NCBI RefSeq assembly: GCF_039544005.1
Contig: NZ_BAABKV010000001.1
Span: forward strand, 6,696,001 to 6,760,000
DNA from: Kitasatospora paranensis
GTDB lineage: Bacteria > Actinomycetota > Actinomycetes > Streptomycetales > Streptomycetaceae
Reading direction: 5' to 3'
DNA length: 64,000 bases
Part shown: one piece after another, positions 27,498 through 35,975 of the stretch
Layout: the number at the start of each line of letters is the position of its first letter
How positions within the stretch are numbered: the first letter of the stretch is position 1
Notes under the pieces: model-generated
Databases searched by the model: none
What the model was told of the DNA's origin: nothing
Seen by the model: only the letters and a program-made list of their open reading frames with translations
Program-made: the position numbers and the translations under genes

Positions 27498-28120
27498 TCG
27501 AGTACGAGAAGGACGGCGCGGCCATCTACCGCCAGTCCTTTGCCACCATCCGGGCCGAGGCCGACCTGGCCGACCTGCCGGCCGACGTCTCGCAGGTCGC
27601 GGTGCGGATGATCCACGCCTGCGGGATGACCGATCTGGTCGCGGACCTGCTGTACTCGCCCGGCGTGGTGGCCGCGGCGCGCGCCGCCCTGCACGCCGGG
27701 GCGCCGATCCTCTGCGACGTCAACATGGTGGCCAGCGGGGTGACCCGCAAGCGGCTGCCCGCCGACAACGAGGTGCTCTGCACCCTCACCGACCCGGCGG
27801 TCCCCGGGCTGGCGAAGGAGCTGGGCACCACCCGCTCGGCCGCTGCCATGGAGCTGTGGCTGCCCCGCCTGGAGGGCGCGGTGGTCGCCGTCGGCAACGC
27901 GCCGACCTCGCTGTTCCGACTGCTGGAGATGGTCGAGGCCGGCGCGCCCCGGCCGGCCGCGGTGATCGGCGTCCCGGTCGGGTTCATCGGCGCCGCCGAG
28001 TCCAAGCAGGCGCTGGCCGAGCACCCGGCGGCCCTGGAGCACCTGGTCGTCCGCGGCCGCCGGGGCGGCAGCGCCATCGCCGCCGCAGCCATCAACGCGA
28101 TTGCGAGTGAAGAAGAGTGA
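27494..28120 (+). CDS. cobH: Precorrin-8X methylmutase
   Basis: A 208-residue CobH/CbiC. It moves the C11 methyl to C12 to give hydrogenobyrinate. Family marks are visible: RMIHACGMTDL with the catalytic His, GAPILCDVNMVASGV, and IGVPVGFIGAAESK. GTG 27494 overlaps the cobG stop, and its own stop overlaps the cobIJ start, so all three are translated together. Confidence 0.95.
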   Translation: MIEYEKDGAAIYRQSFATIRAEADLADLPADVSQVAVRMIHACGMTDLVADLLYSPGVVAAARAALHAGAPILCDVNMVASGVTRKRLPADNEVLCTLTDPAVPGLAKELGTTRSAAAMELWLPRLEGAVVAVGNAPTSLFRLLEMVEAGAPRPAAVIGVPVGFIGAAESKQALAEHPAALEHLVVRGRRGGSAIAAAAINAIASEEE

Positions 28121-29646
28121 CGGAACGTCAGACCGGCCGACTGTACGGTGTCGGGCTCGGCCCCGGCGACCCGTCGCTGCTCACCGTGCGGGCCGCCGAA
28201 CTCATCGGCAAGGCCGACGTGGTGGCCTACCACAGCGCCCGGCACGGCCGGTCCATCGCCCGCTCCATCGCCGACCGCTACCTGACGGGTGGTCAGATCG
28301 AGGAGAAGCTGGTCTACCCGATCACCGTGGAGCCCACCGACCACCCCGGCGGCTACCGCGGCGCGCTCGACGACTTCTACGAGGAGGCGTCCGCCCGGCT
28401 CGCCGCCCACCTGGACGCCGGCCGCGACGTCGTCGTGCTCGCCGAGGGCGACCCGCTGTTCTACGGGTCGTACCAGCACATGCACAAGCGGCTCGCGCAC
28501 CGCTACCCGACCGAGGTGGTGCCCGGGGTGACCTCGGTCAGCGCCGCCGCGGCCCGGCTCGGCAGCGCGCTGGTGGAGGCCGAGGAGACGCTGACGATCA
28601 TCCCCGGCACCCTGCCGGAGGAGGAGCTGACGGCCCGCCTCGCCGCCGCCGACTCCGCCGTGATCATGAAGCTCGGCCGGACCTTCCCCGCGGTGCGCCG
28701 CGCCCTGGAGCGGGCCGGGCGCCTCGCCGACGCCCAGTACGTCGAGCGGGCCTTCATGGACGGCGAGCGCACCCTGCCGCTCGCCGAGGTCGACGCCGAC
28801 TCGGTGCCGTACTTCTCGGTGGCCGTGCTGCCCAGCAAGGTCGCGCCGCTGCAGGCCGCCGAGCCCGTTGAGCCCGCCGGGTCCGCCGCGGCCGGCCGGG
28901 GCGAGGTCGTCGTCGTCGGCACCGGCCCCGCCGGGCCGCTCTGGCTCACCCCGGAGGCGCGAGGCGCCCTCGCCGCTGCCACTGACCTGGTCGGATACAC
29001 CACCTACCTGGACCGGGTGCCCGTCCGCCCCGGCCAGATCCGGCACGGCTCGGACAACAAGGTCGAGGCGGAGCGGGCCGAGTTCGCGCTCGACCTCGCC
29101 CGGCGCGGCCGCCGGGTCGCCGTGGTCTCCTCCGGCGACCCGGGCGTCTTCGCGATGGCCACCGCCGTCCTGGAGGCGGCCGGCGCCGACCCGTACCGCT
29201 CGGTGCCGGTGCGGGTGCTGCCGGGCATGACGGCCGCGCACGCCGCGGCCTCCCGGGCCGGCGCGCCGCTCGGCCACGACTACGCGGTGGTCTCGCTCTC
29301 CGACCGGCTCAAGCCCTGGGAGGTCATCGCCCGGCGGCTGCGCGCCGCCGCCGAGGCGGACCTGGTGCTCGCCCTCTACAACCCCGGCTCCAAGTCCCGG
29401 ACGACCCAGGTCGGGCTGGCCCGCGACCTGATGCTGGAGTACCGCGCCGCGGACACCCCCGTGGTGATGGCCCGCGACGTCGGCGGCCCGACGGAGCGGG
29501 TGCGCACCGTGCGGCTGGTCGACCTCGACCCGGCCGAGGTCGACATGCGCACCCTGCTGCTGATCGGCTCCTCGCAGACCCGGGTGGTCGCCCGGGACAA
29601 CGGCACCGAGGTGGTCTGGACGCCGCGGCGCTACCCCGAGGACTGA
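28117..29646 (+). CDS. cobIJ: Fused precorrin-2 C20- / precorrin-3B C17-methyltransferase
   Basis: A 509-residue fusion of two tetrapyrrole methylases. The CobI half starts LYGVGLGPGDPSLLTVRA and carries LAEGDPLFYGSY and PGVTSVSAAAARL. After a short Pro/Ala/Gly linker (about residues 246-262) the CobJ half starts VVVVGTGPAGPLWLTPEA and carries SSGDPGVFAMA, LPGMTAAHAAASRAG and ALYNPGSKSR. CobIJ fusions are usual in actinobacteria. CobG, encoded two genes upstream, acts between the two methylation steps, fitting the gene order. GTG start overlaps the cobH stop. Confidence 0.95.
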   Translation: MTERQTGRLYGVGLGPGDPSLLTVRAAELIGKADVVAYHSARHGRSIARSIADRYLTGGQIEEKLVYPITVEPTDHPGGYRGALDDFYEEASARLAAHLDAGRDVVVLAEGDPLFYGSYQHMHKRLAHRYPTEVVPGVTSVSAAAARLGSALVEAEETLTIIPGTLPEEELTARLAAADSAVIMKLGRTFPAVRRALERAGRLADAQYVERAFMDGERTLPLAEVDADSVPYFSVAVLPSKVAPLQAAEPVEPAGSAAAGRGEVVVVGTGPAGPLWLTPEARGALAAATDLVGYTTYLDRVPVRPGQIRHGSDNKVEAERAEFALDLARRGRRVAVVSSGDPGVFAMATAVLEAAGADPYRSVPVRVLPGMTAAHAAASRAGAPLGHDYAVVSLSDRLKPWEVIARRLRAAAEADLVLALYNPGSKSRTTQVGLARDLMLEYRAADTPVVMARDVGGPTERVRTVRLVDLDPAEVDMRTLLLIGSSQTRVVARDNGTEVVWTPRRYPED

Positions 29647-29653
29647 CGGCCGC

Positions 29654-30865
29654 TCACCACAGCTCGGCACTCCGGGCGGCGACCGCGGCGAGCACCCGCT
29701 CGACCGCGGCCGCCGCCGGCAGCGCGTCCGGCCGGTGACCGTCGCGCAGCCGGAGCGCCACCCGGCCGTCGGCCGCCTCGGCCGCGCCGATCACCGCCTG
29801 GTACGGCACCAGCCGGGCGGCCCGCACCCTGGCCCCCAGGGTGCCGTGCTCGGGGCCGGCCAGCTCGGCCCGCAGCCCGGCCTCGGTGCACCGCCGTACC
29901 AGCGCACGGGCCTCGGGCAGTTGGGCGTCCGAGACCGGCAGCGCGACCAGCTGGACGGGCGCCAGCCAGGCCGGGAACGCCCCGCCGTGGACCTCGATCA
30001 GGTGGGCCACGGCGCGTTCCACGCTGCCGATCACCGCCCGGTGCACCATCACCGGCCGGTGCCGGGCGCCGTCCGGCCCGGTGTACCCGAGGTCGAACCG
30101 CTCGGGCTGGTGGAAGTCCACCTGGACGGTGGACAGGGTCGCCTCGCGCCCGGCGGCGTCCGCGATCTGCACATCGATCTTCGGACCGTAGAACGCGGCC
30201 TCGCCCGAACCCTCCTCGTACGGCACCCCGGCGTCGTCGAGGACCTCGGTGAGCACGGCGTTCGCGCGCCGCCACAGGGCGGGGTCGGCGACGTACTTGC
30301 CGCCGTCGCCCGGCAGCGACAGCCGGTACCGCGACGCCTCGATGCCGAGTGCCGCGTACGCCTCGCGGATCAGCGCGAGCGCCGCCCGCACCTCGTCGGC
30401 GACCTGGTCGGGGCGGCAGAAGATGTGCGCGTCGTTCAGCTGGATCGCCCGGACCCGGGTCAGCCCGCCGAGCACCCCGGAGAGTTCGGAGCGGTACATG
30501 CCGCCGAGCTCGGCCATCCGCAGCGGAAGGTCGCGGTGACTGTGCGGCCGGGAGCGGAACACCACCGCGTGGTGCGGGCAGAGGCTGGGCCGCAGCACCA
30601 ACTGCTCCCCGCCGAGGTCCATCGGCGGGAACATGTCCTCGGCGTAGTGCGCCCAGTGCCCGGAGATCTCGTACAGCTCGCGCTTGCCCAGCACCGGCGA
30701 GTACACGTGCCGGTACCCGGCGCGGCGTTCGGCCTCCCGGACGTACTCCTCCAGGGCGTGCCGCACGGCGGCGCCGTCCGGCAGCCAGTACGGCAGCCCG
30801 GCGCCGATCAGCGGATCGGTGTCGAACAGGTCCAGTTCGCGGCCCAGCCTGCGGTGGTCGTGCAT
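29654..30865 (-). CDS. thrS: Threonyl-tRNA synthetase lacking TGS and editing domains
   Basis: A 403-residue class II synthetase consisting only of the catalytic and anticodon-binding domains; the normal 200-plus N-terminal residues (TGS, editing) are absent. The catalytic site looks intact: SLCPHH Cys, the DAHIFC His and the MVHRAVIGSVERAV His bind zinc, and YRSELSG is motif 2. It should charge tRNA-Thr but not clear Ser-tRNA-Thr itself. It is probably an auxiliary copy, induced under threonine limitation, because a Thr-rich leader peptide and attenuator precede it. ATG 30865 follows GGAGACCGAGGAG. Resistance to a ThrRS inhibitor is another possible role. Confidence 0.9.
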   Translation of the reverse strand: MHDHRRLGRELDLFDTDPLIGAGLPYWLPDGAAVRHALEEYVREAERRAGYRHVYSPVLGKRELYEISGHWAHYAEDMFPPMDLGGEQLVLRPSLCPHHAVVFRSRPHSHRDLPLRMAELGGMYRSELSGVLGGLTRVRAIQLNDAHIFCRPDQVADEVRAALALIREAYAALGIEASRYRLSLPGDGGKYVADPALWRRANAVLTEVLDDAGVPYEEGSGEAAFYGPKIDVQIADAAGREATLSTVQVDFHQPERFDLGYTGPDGARHRPVMVHRAVIGSVERAVAHLIEVHGGAFPAWLAPVQLVALPVSDAQLPEARALVRRCTEAGLRAELAGPEHGTLGARVRAARLVPYQAVIGAAEAADGRVALRLRDGHRPDALPAAAAVERVLAAVAARSAELW

Positions 30866-30918
30866 CGCGGTCTCCTCGGTCTCCTGAACGGGGGAGGGAC
30901 GAGTGACCGCACAGCACG

Positions 30919-30946
30919 AAGCCCCGGGGCACTCGCCCCGGGGCTT
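30919..30946 (-). terminator. Attenuator hairpin in the thrS leader
   Basis: A perfect 12-bp stem (AAGCCCCGGGGC paired with GCCCCGGGGCTT) and 4-base loop between the leader peptide and thrS. It is very stable for its length, though followed only by TTCGT and not a long T-run. Its 5' arm can instead pair with leader positions 30968-30974, giving an antiterminator. Confidence 0.75.
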
Positions 30947-30959
30947 TCGACAGCAGGTG

Positions 30960-31016
30960 TCAGCGCGCCGGGACTCTCTCCGGCGTCGTCGTCGCGGCTG
31001 CGCAGACAGGCTTCAT
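30960..31016 (-). CDS. Thr-codon leader peptide of thrS (18 residues)
   Basis: An 18-codon ORF (ATG 31016 to TGA 30960) whose codons 9-11 are three ACG Thr codons (30984-30992), directly upstream of the attenuator hairpin and thrS. A 6-bp stem (30980-30985 with 30966-30971) begins at the third Thr codon. If a ribosome stalls there for lack of Thr-tRNA, that stem is blocked and 30968-30974 can pair with 30935-30941, preventing the terminator. TAGCCT lies 13-8 nt before the ATG and could be a -10, so the mRNA may be leaderless; no ribosome site is seen. Confidence 0.75.
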   Translation of the reverse strand: MKPVCAAATTTPERVPAR

Positions 31017-31071
31017 GGCGCCAGGCTAACCCGGGACGGGAGACGTCCGCATCCGGTTTGCCCGGCCGTCC

Positions 31072-31910
31072 TCAACCGGCCTTCGGCAGCGGGAAGTTGG
31101 CCCGCATCACCGCGTCGAAGGCGGCGTCCGGGAGGAGCCGCTTGGCGATCATCGTGCCGCGGGCCATCGCCCCGATCGCGTAGCGGGCCCGCGGCCGGCG
31201 CACCGTCGCGGCCCGGACGATCACCTTGGTGGCCGCCTCGGCCGTCACGGCGCCGCTGCGCCGGGTGAAGGCCTTGTTGGCGTACATGTCGGCGAGTGCG
31301 GTGGTGAACGAGCCGTACGGGCCGGAGCCGTCCGGCATGGTCGCGACCGCGGTGCCGCCGAAGCCGGTGATGGTGGGGCCCGGCTGCACCACCACGACCT
31401 CGACGCCGAACGGCGCGACCTCCAGGCGCAGCGAGTCGCTGATCGCCTCCACCGCGTGCTTGCTGGCGTGGTAGAAGGCGCCGCCGGGCGGGGAGAAGCG
31501 CCCGCCCATGGACGAGATGTTGACGATCCGTCCGCGGCCGGCGCGGCGCATGCCGGGCAGCACCAGCTGGGCCATCCGGACGAGCCCGAACACATTGGTG
31601 TCGAACTGGGTGCGGACCTCGGCGGGGAGGCCAGCTCCACCGGCTGGTGCAGCCCGTAGGCGGCGTTGTTGATCAGTACGTCGACCTGCCCGTGCGCCTC
31701 CTCGACGGCGGCCACCGCCGCCGCCATCGACTGCTCGTCGGTGACGTCCAGCGCCAGGGTGGCGATGCCCCGGGCGGCGAGGTCGGCGAGCGTCTCGGGG
31801 CGCCGGGCGGAGGCGTACACGCGGTGGCCCGCGGCGTGCAGCGCGAGGGCGGCCTCCCGGCCCATGCCGGAGGAGCAGCCGGTGATCAGGACGGTCCTGG
31901 GGGTGGTCAT
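31072..31910 (-). CDS. Short-chain dehydrogenase/reductase (one-base frame break)
   Basis: A classical SDR: TVLITGCSSGMGREAAL cofactor site, LINNAAYG, ISSMGG and the catalytic YHASK. The N-terminal frame is interrupted in the GGGG run at 31624-31627; one restored base continues the protein as EVRTQFDTNVFGLVRMAQL through to NFPLPKAG. Native length is about 279 residues. Substrate unknown. Its start overlaps the TetR stop (ATGA), so it is the second gene of a TetR-SDR operon and probably the regulator's target. Confidence 0.85.
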
Positions 31911-32503
31911 CGCGGGGCCTTTCGGTGCAGGAGATCCCAGACGGCCTCTTCCGCCTGGGCCAGGGCGTCGGGGGAGATGCCGCCGAGCCCCTCGGTGCGG
32001 TGCAGTTTGACCAGGCCGGTGAAGGCGCCGATGGCGAGGGCGACCAGCTGCTCGGCCGAGCCGTCGCGGATCGCGCCGGCCTGCTGGCCGCGCGCGATGA
32101 AGTCGGCCGCGATCCGGTCGATCTCGGCGGCGAGCGCCAGGCTCTCGGGATCGAGGAAGGTGTCGTGCTGCTGGTGCTCCAGGAAGACGAACGCGTCCGG
32201 ACGGCTGCTCGCGAAGCGGGTGAAGCCGCACCAGAAGCGGCCGAACTCCTCGCGGGTGGAAGCGCCCGGGCCGCCGTCGCCGAGCGCGTCGGCGAGCTCG
32301 TCCAGCAGGCCGCGCTTGGCGTGCTGGAAGGCGGCGTTGCCGAGCGCCTCCTTGCTCGGGAAGTACCGGTAGATGCTGCCGACGCCGACCCCGGCGCGCT
32401 GGGCGACCGCGGGCATCTGGGTGCCCTCGTAGGTGCGCTCGGCGAACAGGGCGGTCGCGGCGTCCAGCAGCTGCCGGGCGAGGTCGGGCTTGCGTGGTGT
32501 CAC
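31907..32503 (-). CDS. TetR family regulator
   Basis: A TetR protein of about 198 residues. The N-terminal helix-turn-helix is clear (AVAQRAGVGVGSIYRYFPSKEAL), and a ligand-binding domain with FVFLEHQQHDTF follows. I prefer GTG 32503 as the start because the alternative ATG (32518) lies inside the palindromic operator just upstream. It leads a two-gene operon with the SDR and very likely represses it and itself; the inducer is unknown. Confidence 0.88.
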   Translation of the reverse strand: MTPRKPDLARQLLDAATALFAERTYEGTQMPAVAQRAGVGVGSIYRYFPSKEALGNAAFQHAKRGLLDELADALGDGGPGASTREEFGRFWCGFTRFASSRPDAFVFLEHQQHDTFLDPESLALAAEIDRIAADFIARGQQAGAIRDGSAEQLVALAIGAFTGLVKLHRTEGLGGISPDALAQAEEAVWDLLHRKAPR

Positions 32504-32521
32504 GGAATGAATGTTCATTCC
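32504..32521. promoter_or_regulatory. TetR operator palindrome
   Basis: GGAATGAA-TG-TTCATTCC: perfect 8-bp arms with a 2-bp centre, immediately upstream of the GTG start of tetR and 39 bp before the divergent polX. The AT-rich sequence in a GC-rich setting and the position fit an autoregulatory operator. Confidence 0.7.
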
Positions 32522-32559
32522 GCGCGACGCGGATGTCAAGCGACTCCTAGACTGGGGCC

Positions 32560-34284
32560 ATGGCGCGGCTCAACGACCAGGTCGGCGCGCTGCTCCAGGA
32601 GTACGCCGACCTCCTCCTGCTGACCGGCGGCGACGCCTACCGGGCGCGGTCCTACGAGAAGGCCGCCCGCTCCGTGGCCGGCCACGCCGGGGATCTCGAC
32701 GGCCTCGACGCCAAGGGCCTCCAGACCATTCCCGGGGTCGGGAAGTCCACCGCCGGCAAGATCGCCGAGTACCTCGGCACCGGCCGGATCCAGGCCCTGG
32801 AAGCGCTGCGGGCCGACATCCCGCCCGGCGTCCGCGAGATCATGGGCATCCCGACCGTCGGCCCCAAGAAGGCCGCCCTGATCCACCGCGAACTGGGCGT
32901 CTCCACCGTCGACGAACTCCTCGACGCGGCCCGCACCGGCCGCCTCGACGACCTCCCCGGTCTCGGCGCCCGCACCGCCGGGAACATCGTGCGCGGCATC
33001 CAGGTCCTCCGCAGCGGCGCCGGGCGCAGCCTGCTCGACGCGGCCCTCGCGCTCGCCGCCGAGATCGCCGCCGCCGTCCGGGCCGCCCCCGGCTGCGAGC
33101 GCTGCGCCCACGCCGGCTCGCTGCGCCGGATGCGGGAGAGCGTCGGCGACGTCGACATCCTGGCCGCCGCGCACGACTCCGCCCCGCTGATGGCCGCGCT
33201 CACCGGACTCCCGCTGACCGCCGAGGTGCTGGTCGGCGGGCCGACCAAGACCTCGGTCCGCACCACCACCGGCGTCCAGGTCGACCTGCGGGTCGTGCCG
33301 CCCGAGGACTGGGGCGCCGCCATGGTCTACTTCACCGGCTCCAAGGCCCACAACATCAAGCTGCGCGGCAGGGCGGTCAAGGCCGGCCTCAAGCTGTCCG
33401 AGTACGGGCTCTTCGACGCCGGCGACGGCCGCCGGATCGCCTCCCGGACGGAGGAGGAGGTCTACGCGGCGCTCGGCCTGCCCTGGATCCCGCCCGAACT
33501 GCGCGAGGACCGCGGCGAGATCGAGGCCGCCCTGGCCGGCGGACTCCCCGTCCTGGTCGAGGAGTCCGACCTCCGCGGCGACCTGCACACGCACACCGAC
33601 CTGACCGACGGCCTGGCCCCGCTGGAGGAGATGCTGGCCGCCGCGCACGCCCGCGGCCATGCCTACTACGCGGTCACCGACCACGCGCCGGACCTCAGCA
33701 TGCAGCGCATGACCGACGCCAAGATGCTCGCCCAGCGCGAGCAGCTGCGGTCACAGGCCGGCCGCCACGGGCGGATGCGACTGCTGCACGGCACCGAGCT
33801 GAACATCGGGCCGGACGGCGGCGTCGACTGGCCGGCCGCCTTCCTCGCCGGCTTCGACATCTGCGTGGCGTCGATCCACTCGCACTTCGGCCTCGACCGC
33901 GACGCCCAGACCCGCCGTCTGCTGCGGGCCTGCGAGAACCCGTACGTCCACGTCATCGGGCACCCCGCCACCCGGCTGCTCGGGCGGCGCGACGGCATCG
34001 ACGCCGACTGGGAGGCGGTGTACGCGGCCTGCGCCCGTACCGGCACCGCCCTGGAGGTCAACGGCTCGCCCGAGCGCCTCGACCTGGGCGACGAACGGAT
34101 CGCGGCGGCCCGCCGGCACGGGGTCCGGTTCGCGATCGACAGCGACGCGCACGCCGTCGGCCACCTCGGCAACCTGCGCTACGGCGTCGCCACCGCCAGA
34201 CGCGGCGGGCTGACGGCGGACGAGGTGGTCAACACCTGGCCGCTGACCCGGCTGCGCGCCTTCCTGCGGGCGAAGGCCCGCTGA
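32560..34284 (+). CDS. polX: DNA polymerase X family protein (Pol beta-like + PHP)
   Basis: A 574-residue PolX. The order is: an N-terminal 8-kDa-like and helix-hairpin-helix region (TIPGVGKSTAGKIAEYL, LPGLGARTAGNI), a nucleotidyltransferase palm with the metal Asp in GDVDIL (197, 199) and VDLRV (242), and a C-terminal PHP domain from residue 341 (DLHTHTDLTDG, HGTELNI, SIHSHF, DSDAHAV), all metal ligands visible. It fills short gaps in DNA repair, and the PHP domain gives exonuclease or AP-endonuclease activity. A single gene, divergent from tetR and converging on nadE. Confidence 0.93.
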   Translation: MARLNDQVGALLQEYADLLLLTGGDAYRARSYEKAARSVAGHAGDLDGLDAKGLQTIPGVGKSTAGKIAEYLGTGRIQALEALRADIPPGVREIMGIPTVGPKKAALIHRELGVSTVDELLDAARTGRLDDLPGLGARTAGNIVRGIQVLRSGAGRSLLDAALALAAEIAAAVRAAPGCERCAHAGSLRRMRESVGDVDILAAAHDSAPLMAALTGLPLTAEVLVGGPTKTSVRTTTGVQVDLRVVPPEDWGAAMVYFTGSKAHNIKLRGRAVKAGLKLSEYGLFDAGDGRRIASRTEEEVYAALGLPWIPPELREDRGEIEAALAGGLPVLVEESDLRGDLHTHTDLTDGLAPLEEMLAAAHARGHAYYAVTDHAPDLSMQRMTDAKMLAQREQLRSQAGRHGRMRLLHGTELNIGPDGGVDWPAAFLAGFDICVASIHSHFGLDRDAQTRRLLRACENPYVHVIGHPATRLLGRRDGIDADWEAVYAACARTGTALEVNGSPERLDLGDERIAAARRHGVRFAIDSDAHAVGHLGNLRYGVATARRGGLTADEVVNTWPLTRLRAFLRAKAR

Positions 34285-34305
34285 CGCGCGCCGGGCGGGC
34301 GGCCG

Positions 34306-35135
34306 TCAGGAGCGACCGGGAGCTGCCGCTTGTGCTCGGTGACCCGGTAGCGGCGGACGATCGCCCCGAAGGCGGCCTCGCCGACCGGCCGGCCCTCCAG
34401 GAAGTCGTCGATCTCGTCGTAGCTGACGCCGAGCGCGTCCTCGTCCGGCAGGCCGGGGTTCAGCGTCTCCAGGTCCGCGGTCGGGGTCTTGTGGACCAGC
34501 TCGGCCGGCGCGCCCAGCAGCTCCGCCACCGCGCGCACCCGGCGCTTGGTGAGGCCGGTGAGCGGGACGACGTCGGCCGCGCCGTCGCCGAACTTGGTGA
34601 AGAAGCCCGACACCGCCTCGGCCGCGTGGTCGGTGCCCACGACCAGGCCGTCCTGCGCGCCGGCCACCGCGTACTGGGCGACCATGCGCTGGCGGGCCTT
34701 GATGTTGCCGTGCACGAAGTCCTGGTGGCGCGCGTCGCGGAACTCCGTGCCGCCGGCCAGCGCCGCCTCCAGCGCGGCATCGGCGGCCGGCTTCACGTCG
34801 ACGGTCAGGACCCGGTCGGCCCGGATGAACTCCAGCGCGAGCTGCGCGTCCTTCTCGTCGGCCTGGACACCGTACGGCAGCCGCATGGCGAAGAAGGTCG
34901 CCTCGCCGCCCCCGGCGCGGACCCGCTCGACCGCGAGCTGGCACAGCCGGCCCGTCGTCGTGGAGTCGACGCCGCCGCTGATGCCCAGCACCAGCGAGCG
35001 CAGGCCGGTGGAGGTCAGCCGGTCGGCGAGGAAGGCCACCCGGCGCTCGATCTCCTGCCGTGCGTCGAACGACGCGCTCACCTGGAGATCGCGGGCGATC
35101 TCCTGCTGCAGGGATGTGGACGCCACGTCGGTCAC
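34306..35135 (-). CDS. nadE: NH3-dependent NAD+ synthetase (one-base frame break near the end)
   Basis: Amidates NaAD to NAD with ammonia. PP-loop SGGVDSTTT, FFTKFGDGAADV, GLTKRRVRAVAELLGAP and the C-terminal YRVTEHKRQLPV are all present. The open frame runs on to 34179, adding about 43 Arg/Ala-rich residues that lie antisense to the end of polX. Restoring one base near 34310-34320 brings in a TGA at 34306-34308 and a protein of 276 residues, the normal NadE length. I therefore give 34306 as the end. No N-terminal glutaminase domain, so free ammonia is the donor. Confidence 0.88.
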
Positions 35136-35220
35136 GCTTGCTCCTCAGCCGGGCCCGTGGGCACAATCGGCACGCGCCGCCGGGCCGGGGCCACGGGCGC
35201 GTGCGGGGGACGGAAGCACT

Positions 35221-35955
35221 CTAGAGGACGGCCAGCCAGGCCGCGGCGGCGGCCACGTCGGCGGCGACCGGCACGCCCGCCGGGGCCGGGGGCCGGCGGA
35301 CGACCACCACCGGCAGCCCGAGCTCGCGGGCGGCGGTGAGTTTGGGCGCGGTGGCGGCGCCGCCGCTGTCCTTGGTCACCAGCACGTCGATCCGGTGCGC
35401 GCGCAGCACCGCGCGCTCGCCCTCCAGCGTGAACGGGCCGCGGTCGAGCAGGAGCTCCGTCCGCGGCGGCAGCGGGGTGTCCGGCGCGTCCACCGAGCGG
35501 GCCAGGAACCAGTGCTGCTCCAGGTGGGCGAAGGCGCCCAGCCCCTGCCGTCCGGTCGTCAGGAAGACCCGTTCGCCGAGCCCGTCCAGCGCCCGTGCCG
35601 CCTCCGCCAGCGAGCCCACCAAGTGCCAGTCGTCCCCGTCGACCGGCCCCCAACCGGGACGCCGCAGCGCGAGCAGGGGAACATGGACCTCGGCGGCCGC
35701 CGCGGCCGCGTTCCGGCTGATCCGCTCGGCGAAGGGATGGGTGGCGTCGATGAGTGCGTCCACGTGCTGCTCGCGCAGCCAGGCGGCGAGCCCCGCGGGG
35801 CCGCCGAAGCCGCCGATCCGCACCTCGCCGACGGGCAGCCGCGGCTCGGCGACCCGGCCCGCCAGCGAGCTGGTCACCCGGTGCGTCCCGTCCGCGGCCA
35901 GGTCGGCGGCCAGCCGCCGGGCCTCGGTGGTGCCGCCGAGGATCAGGACGTGCAT
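35221..35955 (-). CDS. cobK: Precorrin-6A reductase
   Basis: A 244-residue CobK/CbiJ reductase using NADPH. Family marks: N-terminal VLILGGTTEARRLA, IDATHPFAERIS, FLTTGRQGLGAF and VTKDSGG. Transcribed away from cbiD with only 20 bp between the start codons. Its product feeds CobL, encoded about 7 kb downstream. Confidence 0.93.
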   Translation of the reverse strand: MHVLILGGTTEARRLAADLAADGTHRVTSSLAGRVAEPRLPVGEVRIGGFGGPAGLAAWLREQHVDALIDATHPFAERISRNAAAAAAEVHVPLLALRRPGWGPVDGDDWHLVGSLAEAARALDGLGERVFLTTGRQGLGAFAHLEQHWFLARSVDAPDTPLPPRTELLLDRGPFTLEGERAVLRAHRIDVLVTKDSGGAATAPKLTAARELGLPVVVVRRPPAPAGVPVAADVAAAAAWLAVL

Positions 35956-35960
35956 GGGGA

Positions 35961-35970
35961 CTCCAGGAGG
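35961..35970. promoter_or_regulatory. Overlapping ribosome-binding sites of divergent cobK and cbiD
   Basis: The 9-bp palindrome CTCCAGGAG (35961-35969) supplies GGAG 5 nt before the cobK ATG on one strand and, extended to AGGAGG, 5 nt before the cbiD GTG on the other. With just 20 bp between the starts there is no room for promoters here, so each gene's promoter must lie inside the opposing gene. Confidence 0.7.
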
Positions 35971-35975
35971 CGGAC

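Noticed and set aside
30866..31071. T-box riboswitch upstream of thrS
   Set aside because: No T-box sequence (consensus TGGNACCGCG) is seen; the Thr-codon leader and hairpin explain the region better.
34179..34305. C-terminal extension of NadE antisense to polX
   Set aside because: Adds about 43 Arg/Ala-rich residues beyond the usual family end; one restored base gives a stop at 34306-34308 and exactly the usual NadE length.
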